A DNA stretch of 64,000 nt from Mya arenaria (GCF_026914265.1 NC_069124.1:6536213-6600212), one strand, 5' to 3'; positions 1 through 10,830 are shown, counted from the stretch's first letter. Notes: generated by a model from the sequence alone, not told the origin. A program made the numbers and translations.

Positions 1-229
1 CATATAAAGACGATTTGAATTAAAACTTATTTCGATAAAGGCCGCTTTACATTATATCGGTGTATGTCGTCTTGTGGCGTTTTGTTTCTTGTTGAGTATC
101 TGGTGGGCTTTGATCCGTCTGCTTTTGAATAAACTCTAAGAAAAAATGTTGACTGTTGGACTCGGTACTATTATTTATATTGTATTATTGATATTCGAAC
201 AAGATATTATTTTTTATATATAATACTAG

Positions 230-1116
230 AACAAAGAAACGGATCAAGAAAAGCAGATGAAAGTGAAAGCAGAAGAAGCCATTCCAAGATTGAAATGGGT
301 AAGATAATAGGGAGGTTGCGCAACACGACGATGTAAGTGTACATGTACGTGTAGCTACTGGTAAACGTTAAAGTTAAACGGTAAAAATTAAAACTTGTTT
401 ACGAAATAAATATGTGAACTGTAACTTTTTGGCTCGGGGATACTTGCATAAATCACTTTCCATGTTTTTTCGTACATGTTTTTTAAACTTGTTTAATGTA
501 AAAAAGCCTGGATGAACAGTGAGCAAAAAGAAGTTCACACATACACGTACCCGTACATATAATGTTTCGCAACCTTTCTATTCACGATTACTGTACAGAA
601 TAACATTTGCAACTTATTTATTTTGATGATTCCAAAAACTATATCAGTCGTTTAACTGAGCAAATGGCAACAATTATACATCACAAATTGAAGTTTTAAT
701 GCTTGAACAGTTGATTTGGTTAGATTTATTCATACAAAATAATTTTGCTTTTTTCCTACTATACATTAAGTTTCATAATTTTCATACTACCTTAAATTAT
801 TTAAATGCTTATGCAGGATTTTGCAGAAGAAGTAATATCAATGTGTGAACGCTTGAAAATCCCAAAACCATCAAACGATGGTGTGCTCATCAGGTTTGCC
901 AAACAAGCAACTGAGCTCTGCTGGTGGATGAACGTCCAGGATCCACCTGTCTACATGTGTCCCACAGATGATACAAGGAAGACTGACTTTGATCCAAACC
1001 TTTATCGAGCGTACACGAAGACTGGAAAACATCTGGACTTTTATGTCTGGCCTGCGCTCAAACTCCATGAGAATGGCGGAGTATTGTACAAGGGCGTGGC
1101 TCAGATGACAAACTAA
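230..1116 (+). CDS. MIEAP-C domain gene A, last two exons (5' part outside window)
   Basis: Two exons are visible: 230-298 and 817-1116 (stop TAA). The first follows an AG at 228-229 and ends in TGG before GTAAGA; the second follows ATGCAG. Both junctions are phase 0, as in the paralogues downstream. The last exon carries the family signature LCWWMNVQDPP followed by YVWPALKLHENGGVLYKGVA, which I recognise as the C-terminal domain of mitochondria-eating protein (MIEAP/SPATA18), a protein of mitochondrial quality control in vertebrates. The penultimate exon encodes a short charged helix (QEKQMKVKAEEAIPRLK). The last exon is strikingly close to that of gene E, both in protein and in DNA. Earlier exons must lie left of the window, because positions 1-229 show no matching exon. 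Role in this organism is inferred from family only. Confidence 0.75.
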
Positions 1117-1707
1117 AACAAAACTAATTTAGAGTCATGAGTTTAAGTGGTTAAGGTTCCCCTCTTTAAACAGGTTTTTGGTTCTTTCACCATCAGGAGT
1201 TCTTTCTCGAAAAAGACACCTAGGGAACGGACTCGATATATATAACAAAGTTCAGCATATATCTGAAAGTTGCAATTATGACAAACAATTATATTTAAAC
1301 GGATATTGTATATGGAACGGTTTATTTACATACCATGACATATCTTCATATTGATAAACCAAAGTAAATATGATTTTGAAAACTTGAATGCATTCATGAC
1401 AAACGTTTTTATAAAATTGACGCACACAAATAAATACCATGCATCAGTTTTATGTGTTGTTAAAATATTATGTGTGGCATTTATTGTCATTGGTTTTGGT
1501 TAAGCGATTAGACAAAATAATAGAACGAAACGTTGATATGTCGAAATATTGACATGTCGGGATGCAAGATGACAGGAAATGGGCCAGCTGTCGGACATCT
1601 TAATAGCCTACAAGTAGACAGCTACACAGGTTAATATTTTTATATCTGGATTGGTAAACATTCAATCACGAACATATTAAGTTCAATTACTATTTAAATG
1701 GTAGACA
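1117..1707. other. Intergenic, nothing recognised
   Basis: AT-rich sequence between the stop of gene A and the left end of the large repeat block. I see no exon, RNA gene or clear repeat. Confidence 0.5.
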
Positions 1708-1713
1708 GGGCAA

Positions 1714-1915
1714 TGTCGGACCGTATTTGGTACAAAAACGAATATGGTACAAATTTGTACCATATTCGGCCGAATATGGTACAACTGTCTAATTGTACCA
1801 TATACGTATCTGCAGTTTTGGGGTAAAATGCCTGACCAAATATGGTACAAACTTGTACCATATTCGGATGAAAAATGTACCACATTCGTTCCGAATATGG
1901 TACACACTCATCATC
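1714..1915. repeat. Subterminal GAATATGGTACA inverted-repeat array, left
   Basis: Short palindromic modules: GAATATGGTACA and its complement TGTACCATATTC alternate, several pairs being directly apposed and able to form hairpins. The same modules occur at 10607-10805 in opposite overall orientation. ORFs here are by-products of the repeat. Confidence 0.8.
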
Positions 1916-2018
1916 GTCATCGTCATCATCATCATCGTCATCATCATCATCATCATCATCATCATAACTACAATTTGCATCAACGTCATCAATACCATCA
2001 TGAAAATAATCATCATCG

Positions 2019-2063
<45 letters not shown>

Positions 2064-3290
2064 GCATCATCATCATCATCATAATCATCATCATCGGCGG
2101 CCGGTAATCATTGGCGTCAACATAATAAAAAACTTTTTTCATCATCATCATTATAATCATTATCATCGGCCGATAAACATCGCAGTTATCATCATCACAA
2201 TCATCAAACCCCAATCATCATCACCATTGTCATCATCATCAATTACATCATCATCGTCACCATTAACGCCATTATCATCATCATCGTCATGATGATGACA
2301 AAAGTTTTGATGATGATGACGACGATCAAAATTACCGTCATCATCATCATCACAAACTTTTATCATCATTGTCATCATCATCACCATCATTATCACCACA
2401 ATCATCAAGGTCATCATCATCATCATCAACACCATCATCATCATCACCATTATCATCATCGTAATGAAGATCACAAAAATGTGATGATGATAACTGCGAT
2501 GTTTTTCGGTCGATGGTGATGATGATGACAAAAGTTTTGTAATGATGATAACGACGGTCAGCACATCATCATCATCATCATAATCTACCGATAAAAATCG
2601 CCGTCAGCATCATCAAAACACATTTGTCATCATAATCATCATCATTATAATAATCATCATCGACCGATAAACATCGCTGTCATAATCATCAAAATACGTT
2701 TGTTATCATCATCATCATCATCATCATCATCACATCAATTATCAACACCCCAATGATCATCATCGTTGTTATCTTCACCAACACCACCATCATCATCACC
2801 ATCAAAACCAACATCATCATATCCATTATCATGATCGTAATGGTGATCACAAAAGTTTTTTTTGTGATGATAATGACAGCGATGTTTTCGGTCGATAATG
2901 AGGATGTTGTGATGATGATGACGACGATGAGAATATCATCATCATCATCGGCCAATAAACATCGCCATCATCATCATCACAAATATTTTGTTATCATCAT
3001 CATCATTATCATCATCGTCGGCCGATAAACATCGCCGTCATCATCATCTAAAATCTTATCATCATCATTATAACCATCATCATCGTCCGATAAACATCGC
3101 TGTCATCATCATCCCAAAACGTTTGTTATCATCATCATCATCATCATTATCATCATCATCATCACCACAATCATCAAACCCCAATCATCATAACCACTGT
3201 CATCATCATCACCACCACCATCATCATCACAATTTTTTTACCATCATCATCATCACAAATGTTTTGTCATCATCATCATCACATATTCAT
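1905..3290. repeat. Compound CAT/ATG microsatellite with embedded 18-bp motif
   Basis: About 1.4 kb of CAT-rich sequence interrupted by a recurring motif close to CCGATAAACATCGC(C/T)GT, seen near 2169, 2587, 2664, 2949, 3020 and 3089, and in reverse orientation near 2490 and 2880. The triplet strand also flips (GATGAT) around the reversed copies. Poly-His, poly-Ile and poly-Met ORFs across it are artefacts. Confidence 0.85.
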
Positions 3291-3616
3291 TTTACATTTT
3301 GTATTTTATAATTTGTTTCATTCAAGAGATTCAACAAACTTGTACTTTTTTCATTTATTGGTATACTGACAGGATTTTTCAAAGTAATATTGAAGAACAT
3401 AGAACAGCATTTAAATTTTAATCCAACTTTAGCATTTTGACCAGACATAATATACATATATACATTCATTTTAGTAGCAGCCAAAATATCCCAAATGTGC
3501 TTCGTAAAAAGTTACCATTAAATGAGCAAATGACAACAAATTTCCGGTAGAAGAACATAATCATCAATCACAAAAATAACATAACAGGTTTCCAAACACC
3601 GATATACATGTATATT

Positions 3617-5044
3617 TCACCTGTAATGTCTGTACATGACATCTATGATATCATACCAACCGATTCCACTAACACGCAAACGCAGCCATGCGTTTGCCCA
3701 TTTTGGCCCCTTGATGATTTCTTTTATTGCCGAAATAAGACCGCTGTTTCTGCCCGCTCTTGTTAATAGGAAACGAACGCTAACAGGATTTCTGTTACTA
3801 GTATCTAGTCCAATATCCGGCCGAATGTAAATTCTAGGTGTTTGCAAACTCATTGACCTTATTAAATCTCTAAAGGGTTTGCCGACCTTCGCCAAGACAA
3901 ACTGGATTGACGGGTTTGATTGTATGCAGAACTTAAAAATTTCAACTTGAATGTGAAGTGGTAACATCAGAAATGGAAAAGTCGTTCGCCTCTGTGCCCT
4001 CCTATTGTTTATCATATCTTGAAGCTCTTTCAGGGCTGAACACACAGAGACGTCACCGTTGTCGCCAGAGTCACCGTTGTCGCCGGAGTCACCGTTGTCG
4101 CCAGAGTCACCGTTGTCGCCAGAGTCACCGTTGTCGCCGGAGTCACCGTTGACGCCGGAGTCACCGTTGTCGCCGGAGTCACCGTTGTCGCCGGAGTCAC
4201 CGTTGTCGCCGGAGTCACCGTTGTCGCCGGAGTCACCGTTGTCGCCGGAGTCACCGTTGTCGCCGGAGTCACCGTTGTCGCCGGAGTCACCGTTGTCGCC
4301 GGAGTCACCGTTGTCGCCGGAGTCACCGTTGTCGCCGGAGTCACCGTTGTCGCCGGAGTCACCGTTGTCGCAAGAGTCACCGTTGTCGCCAGACGCAGCG
4401 TTGTCGCCAGAGTCATCGTTGTCGCCAGAGTCATCGTTGTCGCCAGATGCAGTGTTGTCGCCAGACGCAGCGGTGTCGCCGGAGTCACCGTTGTCGCCAG
4501 AGTCACCGTTGTCGCCAGACGCAGCGTTGTCGCCAGACGCAGCGTTGTCGCCAGACGCAGCGCTGTCGCCAGAGTCACCGTTGTCATACGACTGTTCTAA
4601 GCGTGATATTATGTCCTTGTACACGCGTTGATTGATACGGATACTAACGTAATGCATGCCAAATCCTTCTGGGAAATACCCCAATGCAATTGTTCCAACA
4701 TCACCATCGAACTTTCCATCTGCTGACACAATTGATGAGTGTTCTAGTCCTCGGGTACAAACTACCAGGCACTGCAAATTATATTCTCTCATACGTGCAA
4801 TGAGCGTGAGGTTGTCGCCGTATGTCCCATTCTTAGACATATTCTTAACGTATTCATCAAATGTTTCATCATAGACAAAAGTTTCATAGAAATATCTGTT
4901 TTCTACAATGTGATGGACTGCTTCCTTACGTAAAGCATCTACGTCTTTGTATATACCAATTTTACCAAGTTGATGCGATATAGCAGCAAATTGACAATTT
5001 CCATCCGGATTTGGGTCCATGGCAATATTCACCCCATCCAACAA
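3617..5044 (-). CDS. OTU-type cysteine protease with GDNGDS repeat and F-box-like C-terminus (transposon-associated)
   Basis: A 475-residue ORF. Residues about 1-140 are an OTU deubiquitinase-like domain: DGNC at 14-17 supplies the usual Asp and catalytic Cys, and His131 in GMHYVSI fits the catalytic His. Residues about 154-331 are some 30 copies of the acidic hexapeptide GDNGDS and variants. Residues about 357-397 (LPLHIQVEIFKF ... VGKPFRDLIRS) look like an F-box, the SCF-adaptor motif; this is my inference from spacing. The remaining tail is unrecognised. The ORF lies 37 bp downstream of an integrase C-terminal ORF on the same strand, the order expected for Ginger1 transposons, whose transposases are known to carry OTU or Ulp1 protease domains after the integrase. 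Whether it is expressed, or has been taken over by the host, cannot be told. Confidence 0.65.
   Translation of the reverse strand: MLDGVNIAMDPNPDGNCQFAAISHQLGKIGIYKDVDALRKEAVHHIVENRYFYETFVYDETFDEYVKNMSKNGTYGDNLTLIARMREYNLQCLVVCTRGLEHSSIVSADGKFDGDVGTIALGYFPEGFGMHYVSIRINQRVYKDIISRLEQSYDNGDSGDSAASGDNAASGDNAASGDNGDSGDNGDSGDTAASGDNTASGDNDDSGDNDDSGDNAASGDNGDSCDNGDSGDNGDSGDNGDSGDNGDSGDNGDSGDNGDSGDNGDSGDNGDSGDNGDSGDNGDSGDNGDSGDNGDSGVNGDSGDNGDSGDNGDSGDNGDSGDNGDSGDNGDVSVCSALKELQDMINNRRAQRRTTFPFLMLPLHIQVEIFKFCIQSNPSIQFVLAKVGKPFRDLIRSMSLQTPRIYIRPDIGLDTSNRNPVSVRFLLTRAGRNSGLISAIKEIIKGPKWANAWLRLRVSGIGWYDIIDVMYRHYR
4049..4590. repeat. 18-bp coding minisatellite (GDNGDS)
   Basis: About 30 units of an 18-bp repeat (plus-strand unit GTCACCGTTGTCGCCGGA). 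The centre is nearly homogeneous; units towards 4380-4570 carry variants giving GDNAAS and GDNDDS. The length is a multiple of three throughout, so the minus-strand frame stays open. Other-frame ORFs over this stretch are shadows. Confidence 0.9.
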
Positions 5045-5081
5045 CTGCAGATTTTCATGGTGTGTTGAAACATGATAGTAC

Positions 5082-5714
5082 TTAGTTCTGTGATTTTGTT
5101 TCTCTGAGCGGTTCTGTTTTAATGAATGTTTTTTTAATTTTTCGTTGTTTCTCTAACGCAACAGTTAGGCTAGTCATGTTTTCGACCCCAACCGATTTGC
5201 TTACGAATCCAAGTTCGGGTTTGTTCGGTACTTGAAATGACACGATATAAACACCATTTCGTTTTACTTTTTCTACCTTGCCTTCGATAACATATCTTTT
5301 GGTTGGCACCCTGGATTTTCGAAAGGGATAGCGAATTAATACTGTCTCTCCTACTTTGTACTTGCTTGGGGAAGTTGCGTTTTTCAACAGCGACCTGTAA
5401 GCCTTTTTATTTGCTCGCCGTATGGTTTTCTTTATTTCACGAGAACTATGACGTTCTTTGGTAAAAACATGACTTCTTCCGTAGTAGGCTTCAAAGGGCG
5501 TGAGACCCCCAAGAACTCGTTTGAAACTTGTGTTTATGGCATAGGCTAAATCTTGAAGCCCTTCGACCCAGTTAAATCCACGTTTACTTTTTGTTGCAAA
5601 TAGAATCTTGGCCTTTATAACACTGTTTGACCTTTCACACTTGCCCTGTGATTGAGGATGATACGGCCTACTATTGATCATTTTGATGTTGTACTTGTTC
5701 AACAAAAGTTTCAT
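5082..5714 (-). mobile_element. Ginger/Gypsy-type integrase, C-terminal half
   Basis: The 210-residue ORF begins inside the DDE core: RPYHPQSQGKCERSN holds the final catalytic Glu region typical of Gypsy-type integrases, followed by YAINTSFKRVLGGLTPFEAYYG. Residues about 115-185 (VGETVLIRYPF ... GKVEKVKRNGVYIVSFQVP) match a GPY/F-type C-terminal module, which is shared by Gypsy integrases and Ginger1 DNA transposons. No reverse transcriptase, RNase H or capsid coding is seen nearby, which favours a Ginger-like DNA transposon over an LTR element. The integrase coding is interrupted at least once, so this copy looks inactive. Confidence 0.75.
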
Positions 5715-5757
5715 ACTAGGGCCTTTAAATTCCAGTCCGTTGTCACATTGGATGATG

Positions 5758-6378
5758 TCAGGGGGAAAGGTTAACCATCAACACGTCCTCTAATGCCTTT
5801 GCAACTTCACGCGAACTCTTCGTTTTCAGGGGTTTTGGCATAACGTACCTAGAATAAACGTCCACGACTTGTAGAATATAACTGTATGTGGACCCCTTGT
5901 AGCTAACACTTTGATTTTTCATGTTAATTAAGTCAATCTGCCATCTTTTGCCTGGTTCCTCTTCTGTAATTGTCTTTGGCGTTGGCTTGTTTGTAAATCT
6001 CGGATACTTCTCATGGTAATACTTGCTATTGTACAGTATTTCAAGGATAGCTTGTTCCGAGAACCCCGTGTAATTTACTTTCAGTTTGTTGTAAATAACC
6101 CTTGCTCCACATCCTTTGTTTTCCATGAACATCTTCTCAACAAATCTAGGAAGATCTTCTTTCACAAGGACTTGCTTTCCGCCACACAATAAAGAACCCC
6201 GGTCACCAAGCTCGAAGTCCTTACGTTTTCTAATCATGGCCAAACAATTATTCTCTTCAGGTGTCCGTTTCTTCACAGGGACATCGAACGATCCGTTTAA
6301 ACATCTGACAATAATGTCGTACTTCGACCTGGGCAAGCACCCTAATTGCTTCCTTTTTCTCCTAATTGCTTCCTTCAT
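5758..6378 (-). mobile_element. Ginger/Gypsy-type integrase, N-terminal half
   Basis: The 206-residue ORF has a basic start (KEAIRRKRKQLG), a helical N-terminal region (GCGARVIYNKLKVNYTGFSE) and the beginning of an RNase-H-fold integrase core: GKRWQIDLINM supplies the first catalytic Asp, and YILQVVDVYSRYVMPKPL is the conserved strand and helix after it. It precedes the C-terminal half on the same strand. Position within the inverted-ended block 1714-10830 (or 1714-7462) suggests it is that element's transposase. It appears to be a broken copy. Confidence 0.75.
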
Positions 6379-6464
6379 CTGAAATAATATAATAAGTTAT
6401 TATACATTTATACTTCATTAGTTAATAGAGCTTGTATTGAACACCGCGTGTCGAAAACGAATGT

Positions 6465-6800
6465 CTCACGACATGAGCTGAGCTAAAATCACTCGTCTGA
6501 TAGCTCCGCTAAAATTTACAATCCGAACTTCCGGGCAATATGCGCAATGAAAGTAGCAAGTACTTCATGTAAAGTTTCATTGAAATCCAACCGAATTCAA
6601 ATTCAGGGGAAAAATAGCGGGCAAACTTATGGCGGTCAACGGACAAACGGTCTGTAGAAACCAATGCTACGTGGATGGAAGGGATATAAAGAAGGGGCCC
6701 TGGGGGCCTAGGTCGCTCACCAGAAGTCACGACTAGGCAGGGTTCGAAGGTCAAAGACCTATAAACTCCATAAAATTTAAAATGTTCAAATCTACAGATT
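6465..6800. repeat. Probable interspersed repeat
   Basis: Contains GAGCTGAGCTAAAAT, AAGTTTCATTGAAATCCAAC and GGCCTAGGTCGCTCACC, wording also seen in the better-preserved repeat at 7790-8215. No convincing coding content. Family not identified. Confidence 0.35.
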
Positions 6801-6804
6801 AAAG

Positions 6805-7242
6805 GAGCTCGATCTGATTTTGGTGGAAAATACACTTTCGAAAAAAATTGTTTCCAAAAGTCGCTATTAATGATTTTGTGAATTGTTTGGGTTAATCTAA
6901 AAATACTGACCAGAGGACATTGCATGACATCAAATACAATCCGAAAAAATAACAAGATTTTTTATTTTTCAATTAAAATACACCAAAATTGGTATTTTTG
7001 TCCTATTTATTGAATAGGAATGGAATAGGCCGAAAATATCGCGTTAGTAGATCTAACGCGAAATCCATTTTCCATGCATTTTCAGTTGTTTTACGATAGA
7101 ATTTCTTCGATATAATTCAATATCCTTTGGTCAGTAGTTTTAGATTAACCGAAAACAATTCACAAAATCATTAATACTTTAATAGCGACTTTTGAAACAA
7201 TTTTTTTCGAAAGTGTATTTTTCACCAAAATCAGATTGAGCT
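6805..7242. repeat. Foldback (inverted-repeat) element, copy 1
   Basis: Arms of about 140-150 bp: GATTTTGGTGGAAAATACAC near 6814 is matched in reverse complement near 7215-7235, and the arm continues through TGTGAATTGTTTGGGTTAAT. A related, shortened copy lies at 9569-9873. Confidence 0.75.
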
Positions 7243-7435
7243 GTAATAACTGTAAGGAAAATAAAGGCAAAAGCTTCAAAATTAAGTCACTTGGTCAAGG
7301 TTTAATTCATCAAAAGTCGAAAGTTCAATAGAAAATGTCACATAACAAATATCAAAGCTCTGGGCAAAGTGGTTTTAGAGAAAAAGATATATATTTTTAA
7401 ATTTCTCTATATAATAATTATATAGTTAAACTAAG

Positions 7436-7462
7436 CGTTTTTGTACCAAATACTGTCCGACA
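7436..7462 (-). repeat. Solo terminal inverted repeat of the TGTCGG family
   Basis: The reverse complement reads TGTCGGACAGTATTTGGTAC and continues to AAAAACG, 26 of 27 bp identical to the ends at 1714 and 10830. It is either the true right end of a 5.7-kb element or a nested remnant. Confidence 0.65.
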
Positions 7463-7789
7463 GAGCAGTATAAGTATTTCAAGTATGTTTTCATTTATTT
7501 TATGCTGCTTTTTACTTTAATTTTCATTTTACAGTGATTAGCGTTTATTTTCTGGGTTATATGGAAATCCACACAGTCATTTGAACGTAAATGAACTAAA
7601 AAAGCATTGCAATTTGAAATGCTAACGTCTGACAAGCTTTACCAGTCGGTATATAATTTATTTATGAATCTTTAAAATAAATGTCTGTTTTCATGGGCAA
7701 ATCTTGCCCAATGTTTGGCTTGGGAGTTCGTGCATTTTGTTTTCAGAAGAAAAGTTAACAAAAATGAAACAGTAGAAGTATGCAGATGT

Positions 7790-8390
7790 ATATTATGTAA
7801 ATATTCAACACAGGCACGGAACGGTGCCAATTTTTACCCCAGGGGCATAATTTGAACAATCTTAGTATAGGACCCCAAAATTATGTCACATACCAAAATT
7901 ATGTCACATACCAAATATCAAACCTCAAGGCCTTGCAGTTTCGGACAAGAATATTTTTAAAGATTTCACTATGATTTGCCTTTTCGTTGCCATGACAACC
8001 AGAGTTCTTCATGAAATGGAATTCTTTGAACAACTTTGGTAGAGCTTGATGCAAGGACTATTCCTGCCAAGTTTCATTGAATTTGGCTTAGCGGGTTAGG
8101 AGGAGAAATCGTTTGAAGAAATTGTTGACGGACGCACGTACGGACGCACGCACGCACGGACGATGGACAACTTGCCATCACAATAGCTCACCTTGATCAC
8201 TTTGTGCTCAGGTGAGCTAAAATGTATCTTGAGAGCTGATGATGGACAACATTTTTCATGAAGTTTCATGACTGTAGCTTAAATATTTTAGCAGTTTAGG
8301 AGTTACGCACCCGGAAGGAATGCCACGGACAATTGGATAGACGGACGGACAACTGCAAATGCACTCTGAGGGGGGGGGGGGCATAAAACA
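7790..8390. repeat. Interspersed repeats with GGACGG/ACGCACGG stretches
   Basis: Two adjoining non-coding repeats. The first ends in a purine-rich ACGGACGCACG run and GCTCACCTTGATCAC ... GGTGAGCTAAAA; the second (to about 8390) ends in GACGGACGGACAACTGCAAA and a poly-G run (8371-8381). Similar wording suggests related repeats. No ORF of interest. Confidence 0.4.
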
Positions 8391-8721
8391 TAAAAATCAA
8401 TGCATGTTAAAACATCAATGCATATTAAGACAACTGAAAATTAAAATTATGTACAGTACTTACTGTCAAGAATTCTTTTGAAGTTTGAAGAAAGTTTGGA
8501 TTTCAATTCTTTCTAGTCGAAAATCACAACTTTTCTTGCCGACCGCCAAGTCAAATATGGTTACTGACTTCTGAGTAAGACTCGTGTGCAAAATTCCCGC
8601 CTTTTTAAAGCGGCACGTTATCAAAGAAAAAATCGGAAACTTCAAAGCTTTGTCGGCTTCTCAGCAATATGACGTCGGAACGACAAATCAACTTTACAAA
8701 GTAAGGCCAAATAAAACATTA

Positions 8722-9470
8722 TGTCTGGTTCCGGTGACATGCCCCCAAAAAGTAGGTAGGGTAGGTCGGCATTTCTTTTTATTTTATTTATTTATTTATT
8801 TTTACTGATGCTGAGTGAAAGGTGATATAATAACGTTATTTTAATGTATATTTTGTGTGATTAAAGTCTTCTGTGCGTGCAACACTAAGCTTTTTATGTA
8901 CTGTAAACATGCATAGTGTGCAAGCTGGAGGAGTTTTATGCACATTTAACCCTATAGGTTTAATAATTGTTTCTTTCTGTACGTGTTATATTTTGAAAAT
9001 ATAATTCGCTATAAACGAGACCATTTTCGGTGCTTGCTATGACTAGTACAGTATTTATGCAATTATATGGCAAAATCATGGGTTGTAGAACATTTTAAAT
9101 TGACTGAATATCAGCGTAAAAAGAAGTCGCAGGGAATGCTTTACGTTGAATGCTTTAGTGCTGTGCAAATTCGTACATTTATTTAAAAATATGAGGTTTT
9201 GATTCGAACCTTGCCACAAGATCAATGTATTTCTATTTTCAAAATTTACTTTCCCTTAATCAAGACAACATATTATAGATTCAAAACTTAAACTAAAATT
9301 ATTAAGTTTTGTTTTATTTTTAGAATGTTTACATGAACGCTTTAAAAACGTTCTTTACAATTCTCTTGAATATTGAGTAAAAAATCGGACCAATTTTTTC
9401 GTATTCAAATAAAAAAAAGTTTAGGGTCGGGCGAAAAAAATAGGTAGGGTCGGGTCACCGGAACCAGACA
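8722..9470. mobile_element. Inverted-ended non-autonomous element, about 750 bp
   Basis: Starts TGTCTGGTTCCGGTGAC and ends with the reverse complement GTCACCGGAACCAGACA. The similarity continues inward with GTAGGTAGGGTAGGTCGG on the left and its counterpart CCGACCCTACCTA in the reverse complement of the right end. No transposase is visible inside. No clear target duplication was found. Confidence 0.75.
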
Positions 9471-9568
9471 ATTTTTTTCTTTTCGCCTAATGTTTAGGAA
9501 TACAGTCACACCTGTCTAAAGCAGCCAGTCAAACATCCTTATTTTTGGAGAGATATATTCATTTAAAA

Positions 9569-9873
9569 GAGCTCAAAATCTCTTAAATCGGATTTTGGTG
9601 AAAATACACTTTCGAAAAAAAAAGTTTTAAAAATTTGAAAATTGCTATTAATGATCTTGTGAATTGTTTGGGTCAATCTAAAACTCCTGACCAAAGGATA
9701 TTGAATTATATCGAAGAAATTCTATCGTAAAACAACTGCAAATGCATGAAATATGAATTTCGTTAGTTATTTTTTCGGCCCAATTTCTTGTTTATTTTTC
9801 GGATTTTCTCATGCAATATCTTCTTGTCAGAAGTTTAAGATTGACCCAAACAATGCACGAAATCATTAATATG
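9569..9873. repeat. Foldback element, copy 2 (shortened)
   Basis: Related to 6805-7242: GGATTTTGGTGAAAATACAC, then CTTGTGAATTGTTTGGGTCA, and on the other arm GATTGACCCAAACAATGCAC. The outer part of the right arm is missing. Confidence 0.65.
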
Positions 9874-10184
9874 GCTGACGCGACGTCATTCGACCAATCG
9901 AATGCGACGTCGACATTCCTGCAACGACGTTTGCTTAAAGCAATCATATCTGGACAAAACCTACCAATTATTATTAAAATGTATTAAAATATAAGCATTA
10001 ATACCGAGGGGTATTAAACGATCAAATTTTCCAAGAAGCGCTGGCGCGCTTCATGGATTTGCTCGCCTACCTTTACCCTTACAAGTTCACACTCTATGAA
10101 CATAACCAAAATGCGATAATCCTCAAACTTTTACAGAGTTACCTGGAGCAAGCACGTCTCTAGTCTTAGAGTACTAGTACTTAG

Positions 10185-10378
10185 TAACCAGTACTAAGCA
10201 GATACATTCGCCAGTAATTGACAACTGCCCTACTTGAAACAGCGGTAGGGGAAGAATGGCCGTAGAAATCATTTCGTGACCAATCTCCACGAAAGTATCT
10301 AGCCCGCCCGGGAATCGAACCCAGGCCGCCTGCGTGCCAATCTGACGCGCAACCGACTGAGCTAGCCGGCGAAACAGT
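10185..10378 (-). repeat. tRNA-derived SINE
   Basis: On the minus strand the head (10301-10376) reads like a tRNA: GCTAGCTCAGTCGGTTGCGC (A-box region) and GGGTTCGATTCCCGGGCGGG (B box). It is followed by a non-tRNA body, as in SINEs. The tRNA-like part is not a clean cloverleaf and the body continues without a terminator, so it is not called as a tRNA gene. Confidence 0.8.
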
Positions 10379-10440
10379 TACACAACCAGCAAAATCCATG
10401 TAAAGTGTGGTTAGGTTAGCTGTTTCTGTTACTGCTAGTT

Positions 10441-10466
10441 ACGACGACGACGACGACGACGACGAC

Positions 10467-10499
<33 letters not shown>

Positions 10500-10500
10500 A
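10441..10500. repeat. GAC/GAT microsatellite
   Basis: A run of GAC triplets passes directly into GAT triplets. It mirrors the CAT array inside the left end of the composite element. Confidence 0.9.
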
Positions 10501-10606
10501 CTTTTGTCACTTCCAATATTAGGTTAATACAATGTATTTGAGTTTGAAAAAAAGTTTACACATTGGCAGACTATTTCATTTATTAAGAAATACATAATTT
10601 ATGTAC

Positions 10607-10830
10607 CATATACGTAGGCCATTTTCATTTTATGAGTTTTTTTGGTATGTACCAAATACGTTTTGGCGAGCATAGAAAAACTTATTCCAACCGAATATGG
10701 TACAATGTTTGTACCATATTCGGTCGAAAATTGTACCATATTCGGTCCGAATATGGTACATTTGTACCATATTCGACCGAATATGGTACATTTGTACCAT
10801 ATTCGTTTTTGTACCAAATACGGTCCGACA
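10607..10830. repeat. Subterminal GAATATGGTACA array, right
   Basis: At least four pairs of GAATATGGTACA and TGTACCATATTC, closing with the 40-bp inverted end. Mirror image of 1714-1915. Confidence 0.8.

Larger units (their letters stand above)
1714..10830. mobile_element. Candidate 9.1-kb composite DNA element with TGTCGG...CCGACA ends
   Basis: The left end (from 1714) begins TGTCGGACCGTATTTGGTAC and the reverse complement of the right end (to 10830) is identical over 40 bp. GGGCAA flanks both ends (1708-1713 and 10831-10836), a perfect 6-bp target duplication. Both ends continue into arrays of GAATATGGTACA in both orientations, and a CAT array on the left is mirrored by a GAT array on the right (10441-10500). 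Inside are a Ginger-like integrase remnant, an OTU/F-box ORF, a SINE and several inverted-repeat elements, so it would be a nested composite. A third end of the same type stops at 7462 (26 of 27 bp match), so a smaller element, 1714-7462, is an alternative; its flank GAGCAG matches GGGCAA at only four of six positions. Confidence 0.55.

Noticed and set aside
1744-3311. Poly-His, poly-Ile and poly-Met ORFs on both strands
   Set aside because: They are translations of the CAT/ATG triplet array in its different frames.
4059-4635. SPESPL and TTVTPA repeat ORFs opposite or out of frame with the OTU ORF
   Set aside because: Shadow frames of the 18-bp coding minisatellite.
5082-6378. LTR retrotransposon pol gene
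   Set aside because: Integrase only; no reverse transcriptase, RNase H, protease or long terminal repeats were found, and an adjacent OTU ORF favours a Ginger-like DNA transposon.
10301-10376. tRNA gene on the minus strand
   Set aside because: A and B boxes are present but the fold is imperfect and the sequence continues into a SINE body.
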